From Dehalococcoidia bacterium (GTDB taxonomy: Bacteria; Chloroflexota; Dehalococcoidia; Lucifugimonadales; UBA3495): DNA of 64,000 bases. The DNA lies in contig DPHC01000005.1 of assembly GCA_003523055.1 (NCBI GenBank), positions 153,354 to 217,353 on the forward strand. Reading direction: 5' to 3'. The notes under the pieces were generated by a model. That model searched no databases, had not been told where the DNA came from, and worked only from the letters and a program-made list of their open reading frames with translations. The translations under genes were made by a program, and so were the position numbers. Positions 8,734 through 17,386 of the stretch are shown here, piece after piece (the first letter of the stretch is position 1; each line of letters starts with the position of its first letter).

Positions 8734-9117
8734 TCATGAAAGAATTCTTACAGGAACTGATGCAGAAGCAATTCCGTAAATTGTTTTTGCATCCGATTCA
8801 AATTCAAATTCTAAGTTAATTACTTTTGCTCCTTCGGATTGTTTATTTATTACAGTTCCGCTTACTGATAAATTAATAGTTAATGGAATTTGCCTCAGTA
8901 AGTCAATTTGTATCCAATCATAATAGTCATAGGATTTGTCTACAGGAATGGTTTTGCACACAGCTTCATAAACATAATCTTTAAGTGATTCAATATCGTA
9001 AAATTGATCTTCTAATCCCTCGTCGGGTTGAAAATGAACCCATTTTATTAGTGTAGGTAATTCATCTCCTGGAAGAACATTTTCGTAATTAAAGGTTTTG
9101 CCCCAAAGCCTAGTCAT
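8734..9117 (-). CDS. MaoC/hotdog-fold-like protein
   Basis: 127 residues. F-N-Y-E-N-V-x-P-G-D-E-L-P at the N-terminus resembles the opening of MaoC-like hotdog proteins (F-x-x-V-x-V-G-D-x-L-P), and V-S-G-T-V-I-N-K near residue 85 matches the central hotdog strand. MaoC-like proteins hydrate enoyl-CoA, but the hydratase motif with catalytic Asp and His is not evident here, so it may be a non-catalytic or thioesterase-like relative. It stands alone on the minus strand, divergent from the PIG-L gene. Confidence 0.4.
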   Translation of the reverse strand: MTRLWGKTFNYENVLPGDELPTLIKWVHFQPDEGLEDQFYDIESLKDYVYEAVCKTIPVDKSYDYYDWIQIDLLRQIPLTINLSVSGTVINKQSEGAKVINLEFEFESDAKTIYGIASASVPVRILS

Positions 9118-9223
9118 TCGTACTTCTCCTTGCGCATTGTTAATACCTGTGAAAGATATATTATATAATTGAAATTTACGATTTTTAATAAATACAAAAC
9201 TATTAATCTAAGGAGATAATATA

Positions 9224-9934
9224 ATGCCAGATCGGAGTGGTTACAAGTCAGCTATGGTTGTTGTTGCCCATGCAGATGATGCAGAATGGGGATGCAGCGG
9301 TACGGTGGCAAAATGGTGTAAAGAAGGATGGGATGTAGTGTATGTTCTCTGCACTGACGGAAGTAAAGGAAACGATGACCCTACAGTTACGAGCAAGCAA
9401 TTGAAAGAATTACGAGAGACAGAACAAATTAATGCCGGAAAAGTTCTCGGGCTAAAAGAAGTAGTGTTTCTAGGATATGAGGATTCAATGTTGGAGCCTT
9501 CTATTTCATTGAGAAAAGATATTACAAGACAAATACGAAAACATAAGCCAGATATTTTAATTTGCCAGTACCCGATGAGAACGCTTTTGGGTAAAGGATA
9601 CATAGGACACCCTGATCATATAGCTTCAGGAGAAGCTGCTATGTCAGCTGTATTCCCTACAGCGAGAGATCGATTAACCTTTCCAGAACTGCTAAAGGAA
9701 GGATTTTCTCCTCATAAAGTAAATGAATTGTGGGTTATGGGTTCTGAGTTGGCTGAAGAGTATGTCGATGTCACAGAAACTATAGATATAGCAGTTTTAG
9801 CTTTGCAACAGCATGCTAGCCAGATAGGCAATCAAGATGCGGTAGCAAATCATATGAGGGATTGGAGATTAAAAAACGGAGAATCTGTTAACATGCAATA
9901 TGCAGAGAAATTCCATGCTTTTGACCTGTCATAA
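9224..9934 (+). CDS. PIG-L/LmbE-family deacetylase
   Basis: 236 residues, the family norm. A-H-A-D-D (His16, Asp18, Asp19) and G-H-P-D-H (His129, Asp131, His132) are the zinc-binding motifs of the PIG-L/LmbE family, which removes N-acetyl groups from sugars such as GlcNAc-inositol or from antibiotic intermediates. A GGAG lies upstream of the ATG at 9224. It is followed 61 bp later by the enolase-superfamily gene and then a NIPSNAP gene in the same direction, so it may take part in breakdown of an acetylated sugar derivative; that link is inference. Confidence 0.88.
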   Translation: MPDRSGYKSAMVVVAHADDAEWGCSGTVAKWCKEGWDVVYVLCTDGSKGNDDPTVTSKQLKELRETEQINAGKVLGLKEVVFLGYEDSMLEPSISLRKDITRQIRKHKPDILICQYPMRTLLGKGYIGHPDHIASGEAAMSAVFPTARDRLTFPELLKEGFSPHKVNELWVMGSELAEEYVDVTETIDIAVLALQQHASQIGNQDAVANHMRDWRLKNGESVNMQYAEKFHAFDLS

Positions 9935-9995
9935 TTGTAAGATTGAAGTTTTTAGAATTACTATTGGTGAAAAGCTGCTTATATAGGAGAGTTAT

Positions 9996-11093
9996 ATGAA
10001 AATCACAGGATACAATGTTAATTCAGTTAAAATTCCTGCAGACAAACCATTGGTCGAAGGAGTTAAATCTAGTGATACAAAACGAGGCTTTGTCACATTG
10101 GAATTGTATACGGATCAGGGTATTGGTGGAGTCGGTGTAAGCTTTATACCAGGCAACGTCAATAACCCGTTATTTCCATCTCTAAGGATTGCTGTTGAAA
10201 ATTTGAGTCAACTCTTGATTGATGAAGATCCAATGATGATTGAAAACATATATTCTAAATTAACATCAGCTGCTACAGGTTCGGGCCCGGGAGGAATTCT
10301 GAATATTGCTATGGCATCTATTGATACCGCACTTTGGGATATTAAAGGTAAATATTTAAATCAATCTGTCTCATCGTTGCTAGGGGGGTATAGAACTAGC
10401 ATTAACACCTATGCTAGTGGTCAACTTACCCGAGAAAAAAATCTAGAAGATTTAGAATTTATAGCGCCTAGATTAGTTGAGCTAGGATTTCATCAAATGA
10501 AAACACAAATGGGAGGTGAATCCACGGCCTCTGCAGAAATTGACAGGATGAGAGTCCTTAGACAAGTGTTGTCTCCAGACGTTGATTTAATGTGTGATAT
10601 AAATCAATTATGGGACGTTAATCAAGCAATTCAGATTGGATCTAGAGTAGAAGATTACAATCTATTTTGGCTGGAGGATGTGGTTGCCTCCGAAGATTAT
10701 CAAGGTTTGGCCAGAGTGGCAGATGCGTTAACGACTCCAGTTTGTGCCGGAGAGTATGTGTATGGCATTAGACCTTTTCGACATATGATAGAGGCGCGAT
10801 CTATAGATATTGTAATGATTGATCTAATGAGAGTTGGTGGTATCACTCAGTTTATGAAAGTGGCTCACATGGCTGAGGCATTTAATTTACCAGTTGTCAG
10901 TCATTTAATACCTGAAGTTCAAGTACATACTATGGCGGCTATCCCTAATGGATTAACTGTAGAATATATGCCTTGGTCATTAATGTTATTTGAGGAAACA
11001 CCAGAAATCAAAAATGGAGAAATACGAGTCCCTGCAAAGCCTGGACTGGGACTCGTATTTGACCAAAGTATTATATCAAAATATAAAGACTAA
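9996..11093 (+). CDS. Mandelate racemase/muconate lactonizing enzyme-family (enolase superfamily) protein
   Basis: 365 residues, full length. The N-terminal capping domain is followed by a TIM barrel. Metal ligands are Asp201 (C-D-I-N-Q), Glu227 (W-L-E-D) and Glu253 (C-A-G-E). The mandelate-racemase-type His-Asp dyad is Asp276 (V-M-I-D-L) and His303 (V-V-S-H-L). Lys169 is in the K-x-K position but the second lysine is Gln171. These enzymes abstract a proton alpha to a carboxylate, mostly dehydrating acid sugars or racemising 2-hydroxy acids. AGGAG precedes the ATG. Sits between PIG-L and NIPSNAP genes, likely one operon. Confidence 0.9.
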   Translation: MKITGYNVNSVKIPADKPLVEGVKSSDTKRGFVTLELYTDQGIGGVGVSFIPGNVNNPLFPSLRIAVENLSQLLIDEDPMMIENIYSKLTSAATGSGPGGILNIAMASIDTALWDIKGKYLNQSVSSLLGGYRTSINTYASGQLTREKNLEDLEFIAPRLVELGFHQMKTQMGGESTASAEIDRMRVLRQVLSPDVDLMCDINQLWDVNQAIQIGSRVEDYNLFWLEDVVASEDYQGLARVADALTTPVCAGEYVYGIRPFRHMIEARSIDIVMIDLMRVGGITQFMKVAHMAEAFNLPVVSHLIPEVQVHTMAAIPNGLTVEYMPWSLMLFEETPEIKNGEIRVPAKPGLGLVFDQSIISKYKD

Positions 11094-11107
11094 AATGAGA
11101 GTGAATA

Positions 11108-11407
11108 ATGATACTTCAGTTACGAACATATACGATTAATGAGGGAATGATGGATTCATTTATAGATATATTTACAAAACATATTAAACCTTTACATGCG
11201 AGGTTGAATATTCCTGTGCAAGGAATGTGGACTAATATAGAAAAAAATGAATTTATTTGGATGCGTAAGTTTGAAAGCATAGATGAAATACCAGCAAAAG
11301 AACGGGCTTTTTCGGATTCCCCAGAGAGGAAAAGTTTAGGAGATCGGCCGACTAGTCATATAGCTAAAATGGATATCAAAATTATTGAGTCATTAGATAT
11401 TAATTAA
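11108..11407 (+). CDS. NIPSNAP-family small protein
   Basis: 99 residues. The opening I-L-Q-L-R-T-Y-T-I-N-E-G-M-M-D-S-F and the later W-M-R-K-F-E-S-I-D-E are typical of the NIPSNAP dimeric alpha-beta barrel fold, often found beside catabolic enzymes with no assigned reaction. It starts 14 bp after the enolase-superfamily gene, so it is co-transcribed. Its last 8 bp overlap the convergent GNAT gene. Confidence 0.8.
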   Translation: MILQLRTYTINEGMMDSFIDIFTKHIKPLHARLNIPVQGMWTNIEKNEFIWMRKFESIDEIPAKERAFSDSPERKSLGDRPTSHIAKMDIKIIESLDIN

Positions 11408-11837
11408 GGTTTTTAACCATAAGAATATGTGTTATGTTTTCATCAAGGAAAACTTCACCCGTAGGAATGAAACCATTTTTTATATAGAATTCTTCCGCAT
11501 GCGTTTGTGCATGTAAATGTATTTCAGTGTAGTTGTTTTCTAAGGCTATCTTTTCCAATTTCTGTAACATTAGGGTTCCTACCCCAAATTTCCGCCATCC
11601 GCGATCTACTGCCATTCTTCCTATATGACATATACTTTTTTCTTTCCATATTAATCTTCCAGTTCCAACAATCATTTTTTCGCAACGAGTAATGACATGG
11701 ATACAATGTTTATCGATTTCATCGATTTCATGGTCAGGATTAACTCCTTGTTCTTTAACAAAAACTCGAGTTCGGAGTTCAAAGGCTAATTCTTGGTCTT
11801 GGGTAGTATGAATTTCTGTAACGGTAAATTTCGGCAT
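11400..11837 (-). CDS. GNAT-family N-acetyltransferase (YjcF/ElaA-like)
   Basis: 145 residues. The R-x-x-V-F-V-x-E-Q-G-V near residue 25, the central I-G-R-M-A-V strand and the acetyl-CoA pyrophosphate loop (W-R-K-F-G-V-G-T, equivalent to Q-x-x-G-x-G) around residues 80-87 identify a GNAT domain. The closing F-Y-x-K-x-G-F is the usual C-terminal strand. The acceptor substrate is unknown. It is 27 bp downstream of the helicase gene, in the same direction, and overlaps the NIPSNAP gene tail by 8 bp. Confidence 0.85.
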   Translation of the reverse strand: MPKFTVTEIHTTQDQELAFELRTRVFVKEQGVNPDHEIDEIDKHCIHVITRCEKMIVGTGRLIWKEKSICHIGRMAVDRGWRKFGVGTLMLQKLEKIALENNYTEIHLHAQTHAEEFYIKNGFIPTGEVFLDENITHILMVKNLN

Positions 11838-11864
11838 TTCAGTCCCAGCGTTATATTAAAACGT

Positions 11865-14060
11865 TTAGGTGGGTAAGATTTCGATGGGAGCGAAGCTATG
11901 GAGTAGTTTTTTAACTCCTATTTGCGAGTTGAATTGGATTACAATTTCGAAATCGTTATTAATAGGCTCTATGTCAGTAATGATACCTTCTCCGAAGGTA
12001 TTATGGTTTATGTGCTGTCCAATTTTAGGGTCAGGTTTGGGAGAATGGATGGAAGTTGTTTTTCTTAAAGCTGTAATATTCCGTTTAATTGGTTTAACTT
12101 TGGACTTAGTAGTTTCAATTGCTGCATAATCAATTACTCCATCAAGGTTTTCTAAAAACCTCGATTTCACAGTAGGTCCATACCTACCCATTAAACCTCT
12201 CCTAAAAGCATTAGTTAAATATAAAACCTTTTGTGCTCTAGTAACTCCTACATAACATAACCGGCGTTCTTCCTCTATTTGGTCATGACTGTCAAACGAG
12301 CGACTGTGAGGTAGTAAGCCTTCTTCTAAACCAACCATAAATACGACTGGGAATTCCAATCCTTTAGCTTGGTGCAGAGTTATTAATGTTAAACAATCAT
12401 CGGATTCATCATATTTGTCTATGTCATTAATCAATGACAGCCTATCTAGTAATGCAGAAAGCCCTTCATGAGTATCTTGCGTGTTGAATTCTCGTGCAGT
12501 TTCTCTAAATTCTAATATATTTTCCCAACGTTCTTGAGATTTGTCTGACGAGCTCAAGATAGAATCTTGTAATCCACTTTCGCTGAGAACTAGGTCTATT
12601 AATTCTATCAGTGGCAAATGCTGGGATTCATCTGTAAAAATTATTAACTTCTGGTAAAAGTCAGATAATAATTTAGTGGACCTACTGTTTAACGCAGAAT
12701 TATTATCGGATGTTTCGCTTATGTTTTTTAGCGTTTCGTATAAAGATTGACCGAGTGATTCACTGTATGATTTTAAATCTTCGATCGTTTTCTTGCCAAT
12801 TCCTTTGCCTGGGTTTGAGATAGCACGTATCATGCTGATATTGTCGGAAGAGTTATGAATTATTGTTAAATAAGATAAAAGATCTTTTATCTCTTTACGT
12901 TGATAGAATTGGATTCCTCCAACGATGCGATATTTTACTGCTGATTTTAGACAGGCTTCTTCTAAAGCTCTTGATTGAGCATTCACTCTATACATTACTG
13001 CGACATCGTTTAGGTTAAAATTATTTGATGTGATTCGCTTGATTTCTGTTATTACGAAACTAGCCTCATCTAATTCATCATAAGTTTCATGTATTATCAC
13101 GGGACTTCCTTGTTCATTGTCTGTGAACAAGTCATTTTCTATAGAGAGGCTATTTTTGGATATTATATTTTTGGCTACGCTTACAATTTGTTTAGTTGAA
13201 CGATAATTTTGGTTAATCGTTATTGTTTTAGTTCCAGGAAAATCATCTTGAAAATTTAAGATATTCGTAATGTCAGCATTTCTCCAGGAATATATTGATT
13301 GATTAGGATCTCCCACGACGGTTATGTTGTTATGTTGCTCTACTAGTAATTTTGATAATAAATATTGAGATGCGTTAGTATCTTGGAATTCGTCTATCAT
13401 TACTTGTTGAAAATTTTGATTGTAAAAATCTTGGATTCTTGGATTATTGCTGAGTAAGTCGACAGACTTTGAAATCAGATCGTCAAAATCAGCCGCATTA
13501 TTCCGTTGTAATAATTCTTCATATTTACTAAAAACATTAGCTGCGAGTTCTTCAAAATATGATTCAGCTTCTACTAACAAACTTCGAGAATCTTTAAGAG
13601 AACTTTTGGATTTAGATATGATGTTTTGAATTGCCCTGGCATTCGCTTGTTTTGGGTCAATTTCTGCTAATATCATAGATTCTTTTATAGCAGATAATTG
13701 ATCATCAGAATCATATATTGTGTAATTATTGTCTAGTCCAACATACTTGCCATGTGTTCGTAAAATTCTTGCACAAAATGAATGAAAAGTACTTGCAGTT
13801 ACAGAATTCATTGATGGTATAGCCATATTCGAAATCCGGGTTTTTAATTCATTGGCAGCTTTATTAGTGAATGTTACTGCTAGGACGTTAGAGGTTTTAA
13901 TCGTTCCTGATAAGATTAAGTGAGCTATTCGGTGAGTTATAACGCGGGTTTTACCACTTCCCGGACCTGCAATAATTAACATGGGGCCATCTAGATGTTG
14001 GACTGCGTTGATTTGTTCTTCATTAAGCGATTGCAAAATGGATTTTGTAGTAGTAACCAT
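11865..14060 (-). CDS. pcrA: UvrD/PcrA-family superfamily I DNA helicase
   Basis: 731 residues, the expected size of PcrA/UvrD. Walker A G-P-G-S-G-K-T lies at residues 32-38, D-E-F-Q-D near residue 219 is the helicase motif II, Q-N-Y-R-S is motif IV, and the V-G-V-T-R-A near residue 604 is motif VI. The C-terminal 60 residues form a small beta domain (G-x-x-I-x-H-x-x-F-G-E-G) as in PcrA and its RNA-polymerase-binding tudor-like tail. It unwinds DNA 3'-5' in excision repair and removes stalled transcription or replication complexes. It diverges from the aminotransferase gene. Confidence 0.9.
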   Translation of the reverse strand: MVTTTKSILQSLNEEQINAVQHLDGPMLIIAGPGSGKTRVITHRIAHLILSGTIKTSNVLAVTFTNKAANELKTRISNMAIPSMNSVTASTFHSFCARILRTHGKYVGLDNNYTIYDSDDQLSAIKESMILAEIDPKQANARAIQNIISKSKSSLKDSRSLLVEAESYFEELAANVFSKYEELLQRNNAADFDDLISKSVDLLSNNPRIQDFYNQNFQQVMIDEFQDTNASQYLLSKLLVEQHNNITVVGDPNQSIYSWRNADITNILNFQDDFPGTKTITINQNYRSTKQIVSVAKNIISKNSLSIENDLFTDNEQGSPVIIHETYDELDEASFVITEIKRITSNNFNLNDVAVMYRVNAQSRALEEACLKSAVKYRIVGGIQFYQRKEIKDLLSYLTIIHNSSDNISMIRAISNPGKGIGKKTIEDLKSYSESLGQSLYETLKNISETSDNNSALNSRSTKLLSDFYQKLIIFTDESQHLPLIELIDLVLSESGLQDSILSSSDKSQERWENILEFRETAREFNTQDTHEGLSALLDRLSLINDIDKYDESDDCLTLITLHQAKGLEFPVVFMVGLEEGLLPHSRSFDSHDQIEEERRLCYVGVTRAQKVLYLTNAFRRGLMGRYGPTVKSRFLENLDGVIDYAAIETTKSKVKPIKRNITALRKTTSIHSPKPDPKIGQHINHNTFGEGIITDIEPINNDFEIVIQFNSQIGVKKLLHSFAPIEILPT

Positions 14061-14175
14061 GGAATAAAGTATATCATTACTTATTATACTTGAACTTTGA
14101 TTAACTGGATTGGAATGATATACTTTTCAGTTAAATAACTCTGTTTATTATGAGTCTTAATCAGGAGAGTATCTT
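14061..14175. promoter_or_regulatory. Divergent promoter region with a perfect 12-bp inverted repeat
   Basis: 115 bp between helicase and aminotransferase genes. AAGTATATCATT at 14067-14078 and its exact reverse complement at 14114-14125 are 35 bp apart, a spacing compatible with two operator half-sites or a cruciform. GGAGAG near 14164 serves the TTG start at 14176. Confidence 0.4.
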
Positions 14176-15291
14176 TTGGCGTCGAATAGTATTAATTTAA
14201 GAACACCAGGTCCAACCCCTCTTCCAGACCCAGTGCTTGAGGCGTTATCAAACCCTATGATTAATCATAGAGGACCTGAATTTAAAAAACTTTTAGATGA
14301 TACAACTCACAAAATGAAGCAAATATTTATGACACAGAATGACGTATTCATTTTGACAGCGTCTGGATCAGGCGCATTAGAGGCATCCATTGTTAATACG
14401 CTATCACCCGGAGATAAAGTTATATCTTGTAGTGCGGGATCTTTTGGAGACAGATATACAGAGATTGCAAGAACTTATGGGGCAAATGTCGTTGAATTGA
14501 GTTATGAATGGGGTGACGCTATACCTCCAGAGGATATAAAAAAAGCCTTGTTAGCAAACCTGGATACTAAAGCAGTAATCGTTACTCATAATGAAACATC
14601 TACCGGGGTGGAGCATGATTTACAAGAGATCGCTAGAGTAGTGAAAGAAAATTCCGACGCATTAATATTAGTGGATGCAGTAAGCAGTTTAGGGTCTGTC
14701 CCTCTTCCAGTAGACGGTTGGTCTTGCGATGTAGTTTGTACAGGTTCACAAAAATCATTTATGATACCTCCCGGGTTGTCTTTTATCAGTTTTAGTAAAC
14801 GTGCTTGGGAAGCGTTTGATGTTGCTACTATGCCTAAATCTTATTTTGACTTAGGTGCTGCGAAAGATGCTTTATCTAAAGGACAAACTCCATGGACACC
14901 TAGCATATCGCTGTTCTATGCATTGGATGTGGCATTAGATATGATGCTAGACGAAGGATTGGAAAATATTTTTATAAGACAATCTAATATCGCTGAATAT
15001 ACGAGAAAACGTTCAAAAGAATTGGGGTTAGAATTGCTCCCTACAGATGAAAAAAGAGCTTCTGACACAGTCACTGCAGTGAGATTACCAGATTGTATTG
15101 ATTCATCAAAATTTATGTCTATGATGAAAAATGATGAAAATATAGTATTAGCAGGTGGGCAAGGTAAATTAACCAGCAAAATATTTAGAATAGGCCACTT
15201 GGGGTCAGTTGTTATAGAAGAAATAGAAGAAGTGTTTGAGTCTTTGGAAAGAGTTCTTCCCAAACTTGGATATTCTTTGCCTGCTAAATAA
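14176..15291 (+). CDS. Class V aminotransferase (alanine-glyoxylate/serine-pyruvate type)
   Basis: 371 residues from a TTG start with AGGAGAG upstream. R-T-P-G-P-T-P-L-P near residue 9 and N-H-R-G-P-E-F near residue 31 are hallmarks of the alanine-glyoxylate/serine-glyoxylate branch. S-G-S-G-A-L-E near residue 63 binds the cofactor phosphate, and C-T-G-S-Q-K near residue 196 carries the lysine that holds PLP. It probably converts glyoxylate or a keto acid using alanine or serine. The chosen N-terminus matches the usual family start. It stands alone, followed by the methyltransferase-like gene. Confidence 0.88.
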   Translation: MASNSINLRTPGPTPLPDPVLEALSNPMINHRGPEFKKLLDDTTHKMKQIFMTQNDVFILTASGSGALEASIVNTLSPGDKVISCSAGSFGDRYTEIARTYGANVVELSYEWGDAIPPEDIKKALLANLDTKAVIVTHNETSTGVEHDLQEIARVVKENSDALILVDAVSSLGSVPLPVDGWSCDVVCTGSQKSFMIPPGLSFISFSKRAWEAFDVATMPKSYFDLGAAKDALSKGQTPWTPSISLFYALDVALDMMLDEGLENIFIRQSNIAEYTRKRSKELGLELLPTDEKRASDTVTAVRLPDCIDSSKFMSMMKNDENIVLAGGQGKLTSKIFRIGHLGSVVIEEIEEVFESLERVLPKLGYSLPAK

Positions 15292-15347
15292 AATCTAAGC
15301 CTATCTTTTCAAATTTTCGATATTAAATATAAAATTTAGAGAGACTT

Positions 15348-15980
15348 ATGGCAAGAAATTTTGCTCATTGGAATTTGCGTTATATTAAGAACAGGTTAGC
15401 AGTTCTTATCTATGAAAAAAAGAACCCTTCTTTACCGTGGCTTACTAAAGAATCTATAGTTTTTTTAGAAAATTATCTTACAAGCGAACATACCGGTTTA
15501 GAATTAGGATCAGGCAGGAGCACTATTTGGTTTGCTAAAAAAGTTAACTATTTGATTTCTATCGAACATGACAATGACTGGTATGAGCATGTTTGCAATA
15601 TGATTAAAGAACAAAAATTATCAAATAAAATAGATTACAGAAGTTGCGCAGATTTAGAACATTATGCAGCTCAGGTAACGGCATTGGATGATGATTCTTT
15701 GAATTTTTGTTTAGTTGATGGCAAGGTTAGGGATTTATGTTCCGTCAATGTTATTCCTAAAATAAAAAACGGAGGATTATTAGTAATTGACAATATTAAT
15801 TGGTTTTTACCTAATAAATCCTATAGTCCTAATTCATTGCGTGACGTAGATGGATTTAAAACGGATGCATGGCGTTTTTTTGCAGAAGAAGTAAAAACCT
15901 GGCAGTGCTTTTGGACTTCAAATGGTGTATCTGATACGGCTATTTGGGTTAAACCAATATCATACGCTAGAACTGATTAG
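15348..15980 (+). CDS. Class I SAM-dependent methyltransferase-like protein
   Basis: 210 residues. E-L-G-S-G-R-S-T near residue 51 is the glycine-rich SAM loop, I-S-I-E-H-D after the next strand supplies the acidic ribose contact, and L-V-D-G-K near residue 123 is motif II. The substrate is not evident; relatives with this E-x-G-S-G-x-S-T pattern act on sugars or small molecules, and some have lost catalysis. Its last 21 bp overlap the end of the convergent DUF1015 gene. Confidence 0.7.
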   Translation: MARNFAHWNLRYIKNRLAVLIYEKKNPSLPWLTKESIVFLENYLTSEHTGLELGSGRSTIWFAKKVNYLISIEHDNDWYEHVCNMIKEQKLSNKIDYRSCADLEHYAAQVTALDDDSLNFCLVDGKVRDLCSVNVIPKIKNGGLLVIDNINWFLPNKSYSPNSLRDVDGFKTDAWRFFAEEVKTWQCFWTSNGVSDTAIWVKPISYARTD

Positions 15981-17252
15981 AGATAATCCTCTTAATACGG
16001 TTGGATGAAATACTAAGCCTGTAGGGATTTTTGGATAGAAAAATGTAGACTTTGGGGGCAGGTTAATCCCAGTTAGTGCGACTTGTTCGAATGATTCTTT
16101 GGGGAAAGACCCAAAGAGGATACCTGTAGAATTTTTGTTTTCAATCACTGATTTGACAGTATCGAATAAATTATGATTAACCGTTAGTTTACTTGCTGGC
16201 AGATTCTCTAAAATTGGTTTAATGATGTGTTTCTCCATAATCCAAGCGTCAGATTCTCCAAGAAGTCCCCAGTTGTTGAGCTCTTTGCCGTTTGGCGAAC
16301 TAAAGGTTATTAATTTGCCTGTTGCTTCGTTCAATAAACACAATGAATGCTTTTCTCTAGTATTGCTTTGAATGATATTTATTAATTGAGACAGGTCGTA
16401 TTCAGAAATATCTTCGACATTTTTCTTATCATAGATCTGAGAAGTGTTATGTTCAAGAACGTCGAAGTTTGTAGTCTTGAAATTTTGAAGTATACGATGA
16501 TATGGAAGAATTTGTAGCCCTGGATCTTCTATATCGACTAATGTTGCCATTACATAATTTACAGCAGAATTTGGGAAAGCAGTTGAATTTTGTATGCCTA
16601 AGGCAGCTTCATATCTATGATGCCCATCGGCTATAAAAACCTTACAGTGGTTTAAGGCCTGTGTTATCAAAGTATTGTTGGTGTTATTGATTAACTTCCA
16701 TATTTTTATATTGCTGAACTCATCTATGTGTACATTTAAGTCTGGTTTTGAAGAAGTTATTTGATCTAGTAATCCAGAGAGTGGTTTAGAAGCATTCCTG
16801 TACGTAGCTAATATAGGGCTAAATTGAATACCTGTGTTTTCCAGTAAATTAATTCGATCTTGCACTATGGGGGCGTAGGTGTTTTCATGTGTAATTATGT
16901 TGTTGCTCGAGTATTGTTCTACTCTTAGTGCTCCAGTTATTCCAGTCAGTGTGAAATGTACATTATTTAATTGATATGTATATTTAAGTATCTGGAAATT
17001 AGGTTGAGAATCTCTTATCAGTATCTCATCATTTACCCAGTCGTCAAAGATTCGCTTAGTTTTTAAGTATTTTTCTTTATCTGTACTATCTGAAGTTCCC
17101 TCTAGCCAGATTGAGTTATATTTGTTTTGCTTTTCTAGAGACCGCTTTAACTCTGGTGTAATCATGTCATATGGAGGACACAATAAGTCCTTCATGGTGT
17201 TCAATTTATTGAGGTTATATTTAAACCCTCGTAATGGTACGAATTCAGTCAT
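15960..17252 (-). CDS. DUF1015 family protein
   Basis: 430 residues, normal for DUF1015. The N-terminal P-L-R-G-F-K-Y then L-C-P-P-Y-D, and the central F-I-A-D-G-H-H-R-Y-E-A-A near residue 209, are the family's signature motifs; the A-D-G-H-H-R-Y sequence recalls a ParB-type nucleotide-binding fold. DUF1015 proteins often sit near serine biosynthesis genes and some archaeal and bacterial relatives are linked to serine kinase activity; that role cannot be confirmed here. The 3' end overlaps the methyltransferase-like gene by 21 bp. Confidence 0.85.
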   Translation of the reverse strand: MTEFVPLRGFKYNLNKLNTMKDLLCPPYDMITPELKRSLEKQNKYNSIWLEGTSDSTDKEKYLKTKRIFDDWVNDEILIRDSQPNFQILKYTYQLNNVHFTLTGITGALRVEQYSSNNIITHENTYAPIVQDRINLLENTGIQFSPILATYRNASKPLSGLLDQITSSKPDLNVHIDEFSNIKIWKLINNTNNTLITQALNHCKVFIADGHHRYEAALGIQNSTAFPNSAVNYVMATLVDIEDPGLQILPYHRILQNFKTTNFDVLEHNTSQIYDKKNVEDISEYDLSQLINIIQSNTREKHSLCLLNEATGKLITFSSPNGKELNNWGLLGESDAWIMEKHIIKPILENLPASKLTVNHNLFDTVKSVIENKNSTGILFGSFPKESFEQVALTGINLPPKSTFFYPKIPTGLVFHPTVLRGLSLISSSV

Positions 17253-17386
17253 GCAACTTTAATTATACTGATTGGTACAATTAGCGTCCAATCAGATTTT
17301 TGTTTTGTTTGGATATGTTGTTATAATTGTCTAATAAGTATAAATATATACTTGCCCAGATATAAAAAGTTAAAAGAGAGAATTAA
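17253..17386 (+). promoter_or_regulatory. argJ promoter region with inverted repeat
   Basis: 134 bp divergent region. TATAAT at 17322-17327 with TTGTTT at 17300-17305 (16-nt spacer) is the likely argJ promoter. An inverted repeat CTGATTGG (17268-17275) / CCAATCAG (17288-17295) lies just upstream of the -35. It does not resemble a consensus ArgR box. AGAGAG near 17373 may act as the ribosome binding site for the ATG at 17387. Confidence 0.4.
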
